Under the pieces are notes generated by a model. It worked only from the letters and a program-made list of their open reading frames with translations, had not been told where the DNA came from and made no database searches. Both the position numbers and the translations under genes were made by a program. Shown here piece by piece: positions 1 through 5,563 of a DNA stretch of 5,841 nt (position 1 is its first letter; the number at the start of each line of letters is the position of its first letter). Source of the stretch: Ferruginibacter sp. (GTDB lineage Bacteria > Bacteroidota > Bacteroidia > Chitinophagales > Chitinophagaceae); assembly GCA_025357775.1 (NCBI GenBank), contig JANXOQ010000182.1:1-5841 (forward strand), given 5' to 3'.

Positions 1-66
1 AAAAATTTGTTTACAATTACAATATCGAAATTACATATCTTAATACTAAATACTCAATACATCCTT

Positions 67-1332
67 ATGTTGGTTTTTAAATTTGGTGGTGCTTCCATAA
101 ATAATATTGAACGCATAAAAAATACTGCAAACATTATAAAAGATAATGCTCCACAAAAAGTGCTTGTAGTAATATCTGCTATTGGAAAAACTACCAATGC
201 CTTAGAAAAAATTGCACAATCATATTTTGAAGGGAGAAAAGAAGATGCATTACAATTATTTGAGCAAGTAAAACAAAACCACTTAGAGCTGGTAAAATAT
301 TTGTTGGTTACCAACTGGAAAGCTGCTGAAGACCAACTTAAAGATTTTTTTACAGAAATAGAATGGATGCTACATGACAAGCCAGTAAGACATTATGATT
401 ACTATTATGATCAAATAGTATGCTGTGGAGAATTATTTAGCACTAGTATTGTAGCACATTATTTAGCAGAGCAAAAAGTAAAAGTGCAATGGATGGATGT
501 TAGAGATATTTTTAGAACAGACAATAATTTTAGAGATGCTACAGTAAATTTTGACTTTACTACCTGCAAAATAAACGAAGATGTTGTACCATTATTTTCA
601 ACAAACGATGTTTTACTTACTCAAGGCTTTATTGGTGCTACAGACGAAAACGAAAGCACAACTTTAGGGCGTGAAGGCAGTGATTACTCCGCAGCAATTT
701 TTGCAAATATTTTAAATGCCGCTGGGCTTACAATATGGAAAGATGTACCTGCCATAATGAATGCAGACCCTAATAAATTTAATGATGCGGTGAATATTCC
801 TTTGCTAAATTATACCGAAGTAATAGAGATGGCCTATTATGGTGCGCAAGTTATTCACCCAAAAACAATAAAGCCATTACAAAATAAAAGCATCCCATTA
901 TTTGTAAAAAGTTTTTTGGATATTGAGCTATCAGGTACCGTTATTAATGGAAATAAAGTTTCAAACCTACCACCTATTATTGTTTTAAAAAGCAACCAAG
1001 TATTAATACATTTTCGCTCAAAAGATTTTTCTTTTATGGAAGGAAAAGAACTAGGGCAAATACATAAAATATTTAATGCTGTAAAACTTCAACCAAACCT
1101 TACACAAAATACTGCCATATCTTTTGTTTGTTGCTTTGATGGGCATGAGGAAAAAACGGGAGAAATAGCAGCCCAAGCATCTTTATTATTTGATGTAGAT
1201 GTAGAAAGAGACTTGTCATTATTAACTATCCGCCATTATGATGCTGCATCTATTACAAAATTGACCGAGGGTAAAAATATTATTTTAGAACAAAAAACGG
1301 TAGAGACTTTGCAGGCGGTAATAAGGGGTTGA
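67..1332 (+). CDS. lysC: Aspartate kinase (aspartokinase), monofunctional
   Basis: Phosphorylates L-aspartate with ATP to aspartyl-4-phosphate, the first step toward lysine, threonine, methionine and diaminopimelate, in the cytoplasm. The 421-residue product has the amino-acid kinase fold: KFGGAS at residues 5-10, the CGELFS segment with Glu122, TTLGREGSD at 198-206 (Arg202 and Asp206 expected at the active site), WKDV..IMNADP at 224-235, and YYGAQVIHPKT at 258-267. Residues from about 305 to 421 fit a C-terminal regulatory region with ACT-like folds (SKDFSF, then QNTAISF at 347-353, then LLTIRHYD), which in this family usually mediates feedback inhibition. I chose the ATG at 67 because family members begin only a few residues before KFGGAS. 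An in-frame ATG at 7 would add 20 unconserved residues. No homoserine dehydrogenase domain is fused. No Shine-Dalgarno is visible, and the promoter probably lies at or beyond the window edge. The gene converges on the Lrp-type gene. The enzyme is clear; lysC rather than another aspartokinase symbol is a convention. Confidence 0.95.
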   Translation: MLVFKFGGASINNIERIKNTANIIKDNAPQKVLVVISAIGKTTNALEKIAQSYFEGRKEDALQLFEQVKQNHLELVKYLLVTNWKAAEDQLKDFFTEIEWMLHDKPVRHYDYYYDQIVCCGELFSTSIVAHYLAEQKVKVQWMDVRDIFRTDNNFRDATVNFDFTTCKINEDVVPLFSTNDVLLTQGFIGATDENESTTLGREGSDYSAAIFANILNAAGLTIWKDVPAIMNADPNKFNDAVNIPLLNYTEVIEMAYYGAQVIHPKTIKPLQNKSIPLFVKSFLDIELSGTVINGNKVSNLPPIIVLKSNQVLIHFRSKDFSFMEGKELGQIHKIFNAVKLQPNLTQNTAISFVCCFDGHEEKTGEIAAQASLLFDVDVERDLSLLTIRHYDAASITKLTEGKNIILEQKTVETLQAVIRG

Positions 1333-1399
1333 TTTTTTCTTTTTCATAAAAATATTTTTTAAAAAGAAAATTAAAAGTTGTAAACAGAGAGTGCTTTAA

Positions 1400-1441
1400 G
1401 CGTATTTTATTTTTTTAATAATATAAAAAAATTATAAACGC
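1400..1441. terminator. Candidate bidirectional terminator between convergent genes
   Basis: A 17-nt left arm (1400-1416, starting GCGT and ending in seven T) pairs with a 17-nt right arm (1425-1441, starting with seven A and ending ACGC) with three mismatches and an 8-nt loop. It lies between the convergent aspartate kinase and Lrp-type genes, where both transcripts need to end. There is no T-tract outside the stem on either strand, and the AT-rich background makes such pairing easier by chance. A second, weaker inverted repeat (1335-1344 with 1361-1370, TTTTCTTTTT against AAAAAGAAAA) starts just after the kinase stop codon and could contribute. Confidence 0.35.
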
Positions 1442-1479
1442 ATAACACAATATTAATTTCTACCTAAGGTTTTAAAAAA

Positions 1480-1980
1480 TCAATATACCAACTGCACGGT
1501 ATCTTTTATAACTCCCATTACAAATACACTTTGTACATTGCCTATGTTTTCTATTTGGCTTAGTTTGTTTACATGAAAGTTGTAATACGAATCCATATTT
1601 TCTTCTACTACTTTTAGCATAAAATCAAATTCACCACTTATGCTATAACACTCTATTATTTCGTTCATTTCATTAATAGCATTTATAAATTTTATGCCTG
1701 CATTTTTGCTATGTGCTTTTAAGGATACATAGCAAATAACCATCAAGCTTTTTTTTACTTTGCTGTGGTTTACCAAAGCAGCATATTGCTTTATTACGCC
1801 TTCTGCTTCCATACGTTTTATACGTTCATGCACAGGCGTAGTGCTTATGTGCACTTTTTCGGATATTTCTTTTACCGTTATTCTTGCATTTTGCTGTAGC
1901 AAAGCAAGTATTGCTTTGTCTTTTTTATCTATCGAAAAAACCTCAGTAGCCGTTTCTTCTTTTATAAGTTGTTTTGCCAT
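1480..1980 (-). CDS. Lrp/AsnC-family transcriptional regulator
   Basis: A 166-residue DNA-binding protein of the feast/famine family. These proteins form dimers or octamers and respond to amino acids or related small ligands. An N-terminal helix-turn-helix domain starts at about residue 17 (IDKKDKAILALLQQNAR), with the recognition region around ITVKEISEKVHIS..PVHERIKRM (34-57). A RAM ligand-binding domain covers about 78-163, and its SISGEFDFMLKV segment (113-124) matches the conserved loop. Length is normal apart from a roughly 16-residue leader before the first helix; no better internal Met exists. No Shine-Dalgarno precedes the ATG, and a 12-bp palindrome occupies that position. The gene is convergent with the aspartate kinase gene and divergent from ahcY. 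Autoregulation and control of a neighbour are common in this family, and direct repeats upstream would suit it, but target and ligand are inferred. I cannot tell Lrp from AsnC or a specialised paralogue, so no symbol is given. Confidence 0.92.
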   Translation of the reverse strand: MAKQLIKEETATEVFSIDKKDKAILALLQQNARITVKEISEKVHISTTPVHERIKRMEAEGVIKQYAALVNHSKVKKSLMVICYVSLKAHSKNAGIKFINAINEMNEIIECYSISGEFDFMLKVVEENMDSYYNFHVNKLSQIENIGNVQSVFVMGVIKDTVQLVY

Positions 1981-1984
1981 AGTA

Positions 1985-1996
1985 AAAAGTACTTTT
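1985..1996. promoter_or_regulatory. 12-bp palindrome at the regulator start
   Basis: AAAAGTACTTTT is a perfect palindrome whose near edge is 4 bp before the ATG of the Lrp-type gene on the minus strand. It sits where a ribosome binding site would normally be. It could be an operator for autorepression or a weak RNA hairpin over the translation start. In sequence this AT-rich, a 12-bp palindrome can arise by chance, so the function is a guess. Confidence 0.25.
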
Positions 1997-2021
1997 ATGC
2001 TGTAAATATATATAAATTATA

Positions 2022-2064
2022 CATTTTATTCTAAATATATGATTTAACATAGCATTTTATTCTA
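2022..2064. promoter_or_regulatory. 12-bp direct repeat, 31-bp period, upstream of the regulator gene
   Basis: CATTTTATTCTA occurs at 2022-2033 and again, identically, at 2053-2064. The 31-bp start-to-start distance is close to three helical turns, so both copies face the same side of the DNA. This is the arrangement expected for cooperative binding by an oligomeric regulator such as an Lrp/AsnC protein. The repeats lie 42-84 bp upstream of the start codon of the Lrp-type gene and 240 bp or more upstream of ahcY. The repeat is directly visible; the regulatory role is inference. Confidence 0.35.
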
Positions 2065-2094
2065 TTAATGGTATTTTTACAATTCAAACAAATA

Positions 2095-2135
2095 GATTTT
2101 CACGCAAGGACGCAGTGGAGCAAAGGACGCAAAAA
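2095..2135 (+). repeat. CGCAAGGACGCA-type repeat
   Basis: AAGGACGCA occurs at 2106-2114 and 2123-2131 (17-bp period) inside a segment that reads TTTTCACGCAAGGACGCAG and continues GGAGCAAAGGACGCA. It stands out in composition from the AT-rich flanks. I recall short repeats built on CACGCAAAGACGCAAAG in intergenic regions of Bacteroidota and other bacteria, and this looks like a degenerate copy. I cannot confirm its copy number from one window. It lies in the spacer between the divergent regulator and ahcY genes. Confidence 0.45.
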
Positions 2136-2253
2136 AAGATGAACAAAGTGATAAAGATTAACGGAGGGTCGCCAATGAAACTAAATCAGGGGTATTAGCT
2201 GGTAAACAAAAAATTAAAAACTTTTAATATTAAATAAACTTTGAACAATCATA

Positions 2254-2289
2254 GACTTCGCAAGTCCCCCTTCGGGGATTTAGGGGGCT
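2254..2289 (+). repeat. Hairpin-forming intergenic repeat, copy 1 (ahcY leader)
   Basis: Two small hairpins sit back to back: GACTT-CGC-AAGTC (2254-2266) and CCCC-TTC-GGGG (2267-2277). They are followed by ATTTAGGGGGCT, whose G-run can alternatively pair with the CCCCC at 2266-2270. The core AAGTCCC..GGATTTAGGG matches the sequence after ahcY on the opposite strand (copy 2). The element ends 14 bp before the ahcY ATG, so it is probably in the 5' untranslated leader. Sequences of this type are, to my recollection, common intergenic repeats in Bacteroidota. Confidence 0.6.
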
Positions 2290-2303
2290 AAAACAATTTT
2301 AAA

Positions 2304-3629
2304 ATGAGTACAACAATTACAGGCATAGATTTTAGCCTAAAGAACAAAGTTGCAGATATGAGTCTTGCAGCATGGGGACGTAAAGAAATTATGCTTGCAG
2401 AAGCAGAAATGCCAGGACTTATGGCAGTGAGAGAGGAATATGGTAATAGCAAACCGCTTGCTGGTGCACGTATAGCAGGTTGCTTACACATGACAATTCA
2501 AACTGCAGTTTTGATTGAAACTTTAACGCACCTTGGTGCTGAAGTAAAATGGAGCAGTTGTAATATTTTTAGTACACAAGACCAAGCTGCTGCTGCAATA
2601 GCAGAAACTGGCTTAGGTGTTTTTGCATGGAAAGGACAAACAAACGACGAGAGTGAGTGGTGTATAGAACAGACTTTATTTTTTGGCAGTGCTGACAAGC
2701 CATTGAACATGATATTGGATGATGGTGGTGATTTAACTAACATGGTTTTTGATAAATATCCTGAATTAGTTAGTGGTATTAAAGGATTGAGTGAAGAAAC
2801 TACAACAGGTGTACATCGTTTATACGAGCGTATGGCTGCCGGTACGTTGCCTATTCCTGCTATCAACATTAATGACTCTGTTACTAAATCTAAATTTGAT
2901 AACAAGTATGGTTGTCAAGAAAGTTTGGTTGACTCTATTCGTAGAGCTACGGACGTAATGATGGCTGGAAAGGTAGCAGTAGTGGGCGGTTACGGAGATG
3001 TGGGTAAAGGAAGTGCATTGAGTTTACGTGGTGCTGGTGCAAGAGTTATTGTAACTGAGATAGATCCTATTTGTGCTTTACAAGCTGCAATGGATGGTTT
3101 TGAAGTAAAGAAAATGATTGATGCAGTAAAAGAAGCAGACATTATTGTAACTGCATCTGGCTGTAGAGATTTGATTACTGAAGCTCATTTTAGAGCAATG
3201 AAAGATAAAGCGATTGTTTGTAACATTGGTCACTTTGATATTGAGATAGACATGGCTTGGTTAAATGCTAACTACGGTGCTAGCAAAAATACCATAAAGC
3301 CACAGGTTGATTTGTACACTATCGAAGGAAAAGATATTATCGTTTTAGCAGAAGGTAGATTGGTAAATTTAGGTTGTGCTACTGGCCACCCAAGTTTTGT
3401 AATGAGTAATTCATTTACTAACCAAACCCTTGCTCAGCTTGAGTTGTGGCAGAACAGTGCTAACTACGAAAATAAAGTTTATGTGCTACCGAAAATATTA
3501 GATGAGAAAGTTGCACACTTACACCTTGCAAAAATAAATGTAGTTTTAGATGAACTAACTACTGCACAATCTGAATACTTAGGCATACCTAAAGTAGGTC
3601 CGTTTAAGAGTGATATGTATAGGTACTAG
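2304..3629 (+). CDS. ahcY: Adenosylhomocysteinase (S-adenosyl-L-homocysteine hydrolase)
   Basis: Reversibly hydrolyses S-adenosylhomocysteine to adenosine and homocysteine using bound NAD, removing the inhibitory product of SAM-dependent methylation; a cytosolic enzyme, usually tetrameric. The 441-residue product is full length. Visible landmarks: [17 protein letters not shown] with His62 in the substrate-binding domain, ILDDGGD (137-143), [11 protein letters not shown] with Glu165, [11 protein letters not shown] with Lys197 and Asp201-region residues around Asp199-Asn200, the NAD Rossmann loop GGYGDVGKG (228-236), CNIGHFD (306-312), [13 protein letters not shown] (356-368), and the C-terminal PFKSDMYRY, whose Lys and Tyr reach the NAD site of the partner subunit in known structures. 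The roughly 40-residue insertion seen in some bacterial homologues is absent. The start fits the family ([29 protein letters not shown], broken here by normal spacing only). The gene stands alone, with no Shine-Dalgarno, flanked by inverted hairpin repeats and closed by a strong terminator. Confidence 0.97.
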   Translation: MSTTITGIDFSLKNKVADMSLAAWGRKEIMLAEAEMPGLMAVREEYGNSKPLAGARIAGCLHMTIQTAVLIETLTHLGAEVKWSSCNIFSTQDQAAAAIAETGLGVFAWKGQTNDESEWCIEQTLFFGSADKPLNMILDDGGDLTNMVFDKYPELVSGIKGLSEETTTGVHRLYERMAAGTLPIPAININDSVTKSKFDNKYGCQESLVDSIRRATDVMMAGKVAVVGGYGDVGKGSALSLRGAGARVIVTEIDPICALQAAMDGFEVKKMIDAVKEADIIVTASGCRDLITEAHFRAMKDKAIVCNIGHFDIEIDMAWLNANYGASKNTIKPQVDLYTIEGKDIIVLAEGRLVNLGCATGHPSFVMSNSFTNQTLAQLELWQNSANYENKVYVLPKILDEKVAHLHLAKINVVLDELTTAQSEYLGIPKVGPFKSDMYRY

Positions 3630-3632
3630 GTT

Positions 3633-3670
3633 GCCTCCCTAAATCCCTCCGTAGGAGGGACTTTAGGTCG
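3633..3670 (-). repeat. Hairpin-forming intergenic repeat, copy 2 (ahcY 3' end)
   Basis: Starting 4 bp after the ahcY stop, TCCCTCC (3644-3650) pairs perfectly with GGAGGGA (3654-3660) around a GTA loop. The stem is extended by CCTAAA (3638-3643) with TTTAGG (3662-3667) after one bulged C, giving 13 pairs. Read on the minus strand it carries the same AAGTCCC..GGATTTAGGG core as copy 1, so the two copies face each other across ahcY. Several stem differences from copy 1 are compensated on the partner arm, which suggests the structure is kept. No T-tract follows, so it is not itself a classical terminator. Confidence 0.6.
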
Positions 3671-3697
3671 TAATACTTTGAAGAATATTATTCATCT

Positions 3698-3740
3698 AAA
3701 TGTCATAAAGTTTTTTCAAAAAACTTTATGACATTTTTTT
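3698..3740 (+). terminator. Intrinsic terminator of ahcY
   Basis: A perfect 19-nt inverted repeat (3698-3716 against 3718-3736) is separated by a single C. The outer stem includes ATGTCATAAAG, the inner part is T6/A6, and the U-tract runs to 3740. It lies 68 bp after the ahcY stop and points the right way. On the opposite strand no T-run follows the stem, so it should act mainly on the plus strand. The actual loop must open a few inner A-T pairs. Confidence 0.85.
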
Positions 3741-3812
3741 ATGAGCAAAGCAGCAGCTATGGGCAGCATCGTTGTGTCACTCACTTCATCGGCATACCTT
3801 TGTTCATCTTTC
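3741..3812. other. GC-rich patch of unknown nature, possible repeat
   Basis: Directly after the terminator, positions 3741-3800 are 50% G+C by count (30 of 60), while the flanks are far more AT-rich. On the minus strand it reads as GATGAACAAAGG followed by a segment containing GTGAGTGACACAACGATGC. No reading frame here is convincing. The sharp compositional edge suggests an inserted or repeated element rather than a normal spacer, but I cannot identify its family. Confidence 0.3.
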
Positions 3813-3839
3813 ATTATACAATAGATTGAAAAGTAGATT

Positions 3840-4006
3840 ATGCAATTTTTTTTTACTAATTTTAAAAAAATAATCTATAGTACAGCAACATACAGTCTTT
3901 CCAAAGCAGAATTAAATGCTGACTTTATAGAATTAATGAAACCACTTTTAAAACCGAACATATTTCAATTTCCATCGAAGAAAAATTGATGAAACGAAAA
4001 GATTAA
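3840..4006 (+). pseudogene. Frameshifted antitoxin-like gene remnant
   Basis: An ATG at 3840 opens a 49-codon frame containing STATYSLSKAELNADFIELM and ending at a TGA (3987-3989). Around 3960 the coding signal appears to jump frame: from 3962 another frame reads ISISIEEKLMKRKD and stops at 4004-4006. A further frame with NASKKANKEKYG runs to about 4074. Joined, this has the look of a small antitoxin: a short strand region, a helix with ELNADFIELMK, then a strand rich in I and S followed by EE. Such proteins precede RelE/YoeB toxins in Bacteroidota, and a YoeB-like relic does follow about 160 bp on. The pairing supports the guess, but the antitoxin reading rests on general resemblance. The product cannot be functional as it stands. 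Confidence 0.4.
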
Positions 4007-4169
4007 AAAAGCATTCTACGAACTATTATGAATGCATCAAAAAAAGCCAACAAAGAGAAATATGGTTTGTTTTGAAAAAAATTAATTTATTGTAAAATTT
4101 GGTTCAATATAAGGAGTATAGAATTTTGCAATATTTCATTTAAAAAATTTTCTGAATAAGTTACTTTGA
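4007..4169. other. Non-coding spacer inside the decayed locus
   Basis: Between the antitoxin-like and toxin-like fragments lie very AT-rich sequences with many stops in all frames. Any N-terminal toxin coding sequence has been lost or is beyond recognition. I see no promoter, terminator or RNA gene here. Confidence 0.4.
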
Positions 4170-4330
4170 ATAAAAATATTTTTGTACTTTTTATTAGAGT
4201 TATTAAAGAGACTAAAAGAAAACCATTTTAGGGCATTGGAAAACCAGAACCACCAAAAGGAAACTAATCATGAAAATGTTCTTAAAGAAAAAATAAAAAA
4301 ATGGCTCGGGCATTAAGTAAGGAAAAATTG
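4170..4330 (+). pseudogene. YoeB/Txe-type toxin remnant (RelE superfamily)
   Basis: Intact YoeB-like proteins are ribosome-dependent mRNA interferases of about 85 residues. Here one frame gives FLLELLKRLKENHF (4188-4229); a different frame then gives GIGKPEPPKGN (4232-4264) before a stop codon. The order, a charged helix with LLK.LKENPF followed by GIGKPEPLKGNLSG, is the signature of this family, where it leads into the YWSRRI active-site strand. That strand is not recognisable after 4264. No N-terminal half can be recovered upstream. The gene therefore carries at least one frameshift, an in-frame stop and truncation at both ends, and cannot make an active toxin. The motif match is good; the end coordinate is approximate. 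With the antitoxin-like fragment before it, it marks a dead type II toxin-antitoxin locus. Confidence 0.6.
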
Positions 4331-4415
4331 AATAGCTACTTTTCTTGCTGAGGCTATTATAAATCTTTCACTTTAAAAAATTATTTTACAAATAACATAT
4401 TTGCAAATTTTCACA

Positions 4416-4442
4416 ATGCCTAATTATCAAATTACTTTATGA
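4416..4442 (+). other. Possible 8-codon upstream ORF overlapping the pdxJ start
   Basis: An ATG at 4416 reads MPNYQITL and stops with the TGA at 4440-4442, which overlaps the pdxJ ATG (4439-4441) as ATGA. Such overlaps are typical of translational coupling and could help initiation on an mRNA without a Shine-Dalgarno. The peptide is too short to judge by coding statistics, and chance is quite possible. A CATATTTG at 4396-4403 is one base from the Bacteroidota -7 motif TAnnTTTG; if used, transcription would start near 4410, only a few bases before this ORF. Confidence 0.25.
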
Positions 4443-5158
4443 CAAACCTCTCCGTAAATATAAATAAAATAGCTACGCTACGAAATGCACGTGGTGGTAA
4501 CAACCCTGATGTAATAAAGGCTGCGCTTGACATAGAGCGATACGGTGCTTATGGTATTACGGTGCACCCGAGGCCAGATGAACGGCATATTACTTATAAG
4601 GATGTATATGATTTAAAAAAAATACTAACAACAGAATTTAATATAGAAGGCAACCCAACAGAAGATAGTTTTGTAAAACTTGTGTTAGATACCAAACCTA
4701 CACAAGTTACACTGGTACCAGATGCAAGAGGGCAAATTACTAGTAACCATGGTTGGGATACAATTACGCATCAGCAATATTTAAAAGATATTATTACAAT
4801 TTTTAAAAACGCTGGTATAAGAGTTTCCATTTTTGTAGATGCAAATATAGAAATGATAAACGGAGCAAAAGAAACAGGTACAGATAGAATTGAGTTGTAT
4901 ACAGAAAGTTACGCAAAGCAGTTTTTAGTTGGTAAAATGCAGTTAGCAATAAAGCCTTTTGTAGAAGCTGCTTTTGTTGCGAATAAATTAGGCCTTGGCA
5001 TAAATGCTGGACATGATTTAGATTTACAAAACTTGAAATTTTTTGCGCTAAATATTCCTAATTTATTAGAAGTTTCTATTGGGCATGCGCTTGTGTGCGA
5101 CGCACTTTATTTAGGATTAGAAAATGCAGTGCAAATATACAAGCGACAATTAGGTTAA
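4439..5158 (+). CDS. pdxJ: Pyridoxine 5'-phosphate synthase
   Basis: Condenses 1-deoxy-D-xylulose 5-phosphate with 3-amino-2-oxopropyl phosphate to pyridoxine 5'-phosphate, the last ring-forming step of the DXP-dependent vitamin B6 route, in the cytoplasm. The 239-residue protein is a complete TIM barrel with usual family length: [16 protein letters not shown] (5-20), [13 protein letters not shown] (39-51) with His43, Arg45 and His50 at the active site, FNIEGNPT with Glu70, [10 protein letters not shown] (90-99), VSIFVDA (129-135), IELYTESYA (151-159), [13 protein letters not shown] (187-199) and EVSIGHAL (211-218). The ATG at 4439 fits the family N-terminus. No Shine-Dalgarno is visible. The gene is isolated: no other pyridoxine gene is adjacent, decayed sequence lies before it and no gene follows in the window. 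I see no clear terminator after it. Confidence 0.97.
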   Translation: MTNLSVNINKIATLRNARGGNNPDVIKAALDIERYGAYGITVHPRPDERHITYKDVYDLKKILTTEFNIEGNPTEDSFVKLVLDTKPTQVTLVPDARGQITSNHGWDTITHQQYLKDIITIFKNAGIRVSIFVDANIEMINGAKETGTDRIELYTESYAKQFLVGKMQLAIKPFVEAAFVANKLGLGINAGHDLDLQNLKFFALNIPNLLEVSIGHALVCDALYLGLENAVQIYKRQLG

Positions 5159-5479
5159 TTTGAATTAAGGGTTGCTAATTGAAAAGTGAAAAATAAACCT
5201 ACTAATAGATGGTAGCAACTGCAGAGGAAAATAAGAAGATGTGCTGTATTGATAAAAGCAACTTTACCTAATATGTTTCATTTTATGATCAATAAGAAAA
5301 TACCCAAATCCACTAATGGTATAAATTTTACCTTGGTCATCCAAACTTAAATGTAAATAGAGGATTAACTAATGAGCACAGAAAGAATTTTGTACTTTGG
5401 TATTTGTATTTTAAAACCCAATCATAAATGAATTTATTAGCTGTAGAGCAAATTGATAATCTAAAAAAGAAGCCAGAAA

Positions 5480-5563
5480 ATGACTGCTTTCTATAATCGA
5501 CTTGCATTAATCGTATTTCTGACAAGTTGCTCTCCAGCTGAGCTAGTTTCCACCTCATATTAG
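5480..5563 (+). pseudogene. Possible lipoprotein signal-peptide fragment or micro-lipoprotein
   Basis: An ATG at 5480 opens 27 codons: MTAFYNRLALIVFLTSCSP followed by AELVSTSY and a TAG. The first 17 residues fit a lipoprotein signal peptide: a short n-region with Arg, the hydrophobic LALIVFL, and a lipobox LTSC with the Cys at residue 17, leaving an 11-residue mature part. A neighbouring frame stays open from 5562 to 5639, so a frameshifted remnant of a longer lipoprotein is as likely as a true micro-lipoprotein. The frame is short and could be chance. It also overlaps a tRNA-like stretch on the other strand, and both readings may be wrong. Confidence 0.2.
5500..5552 (-). other. tRNA 5'-half-like sequence (possible tRNA relic)
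   Basis: On the minus strand CTAGCTCAGCTGGAGAGCAACTTG contains a D-arm: after TA, GCTC (5543-5540) pairs with GAGC (5532-5529) around AGCTGGA, as in many tRNAs. ACTTG then meets a CAAGT, but with an 18-nt gap instead of a 7-nt anticodon loop. No T-arm (GGTTCGA-type) and no matching 3' acceptor strand follow. It is therefore not a functional tRNA. It could be a tRNA fragment left by integration or rearrangement, or a coincidence. Confidence 0.25.

Larger units (their letters stand above)
1981..2303. other. Divergent intergenic region, regulator gene / ahcY
   Basis: This 323-bp spacer must carry promoters for two divergent genes. It contains the palindrome at 1985-1996, the direct repeats at 2022-2064, the CGCAAGGACGCA-type repeat and the hairpin repeat at 2254-2289. 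A stretch TAAACTTTG (2235-2243) resembles the Bacteroidota -7 element TAnnTTTG with one extra spacer base, which would start an ahcY transcript just before the hairpin repeat. No clear -33 TTG partner is visible, so I do not call the promoter firmly. No reading frame here looks coding, and I do not see a SAM or SAH riboswitch fold. Confidence 0.5.

Noticed and set aside
7..66. Upstream in-frame ATG extending the aspartate kinase by 20 residues
   Set aside because: The extra residues are unlike the family, whose N-terminus starts a few residues before KFGGAS; the ATG at 67 fits well.
2221..2303. SAM or SAH riboswitch ahead of ahcY
   Set aside because: The leader folds as two tiny GC hairpins belonging to a repeat also found after the gene; no riboswitch core or pseudoknot is recognisable.
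2137..3812. AAAGATGAACAAAG at 2137-2150 and, inverted, in the GC-rich patch near 3800
   Set aside because: It is 14 bp of A-rich sequence; a match of this length is about as expected by chance within this window, and the flanks do not align.
5171..5219. Inverted repeat GTTGCTA (5171-5177) with TAGCAAC (5213-5219) as a pdxJ terminator
   Set aside because: The stem has only 7 bp with a loop of about 35 nt and no T-tract.
5433..5460. Second tRNA-like stretch on the plus strand (TTAGCTGTAGAGCAAATTGA)
   Set aside because: There is no D-loop, no paired anticodon stem and no T-arm; the resemblance is a few bases only.
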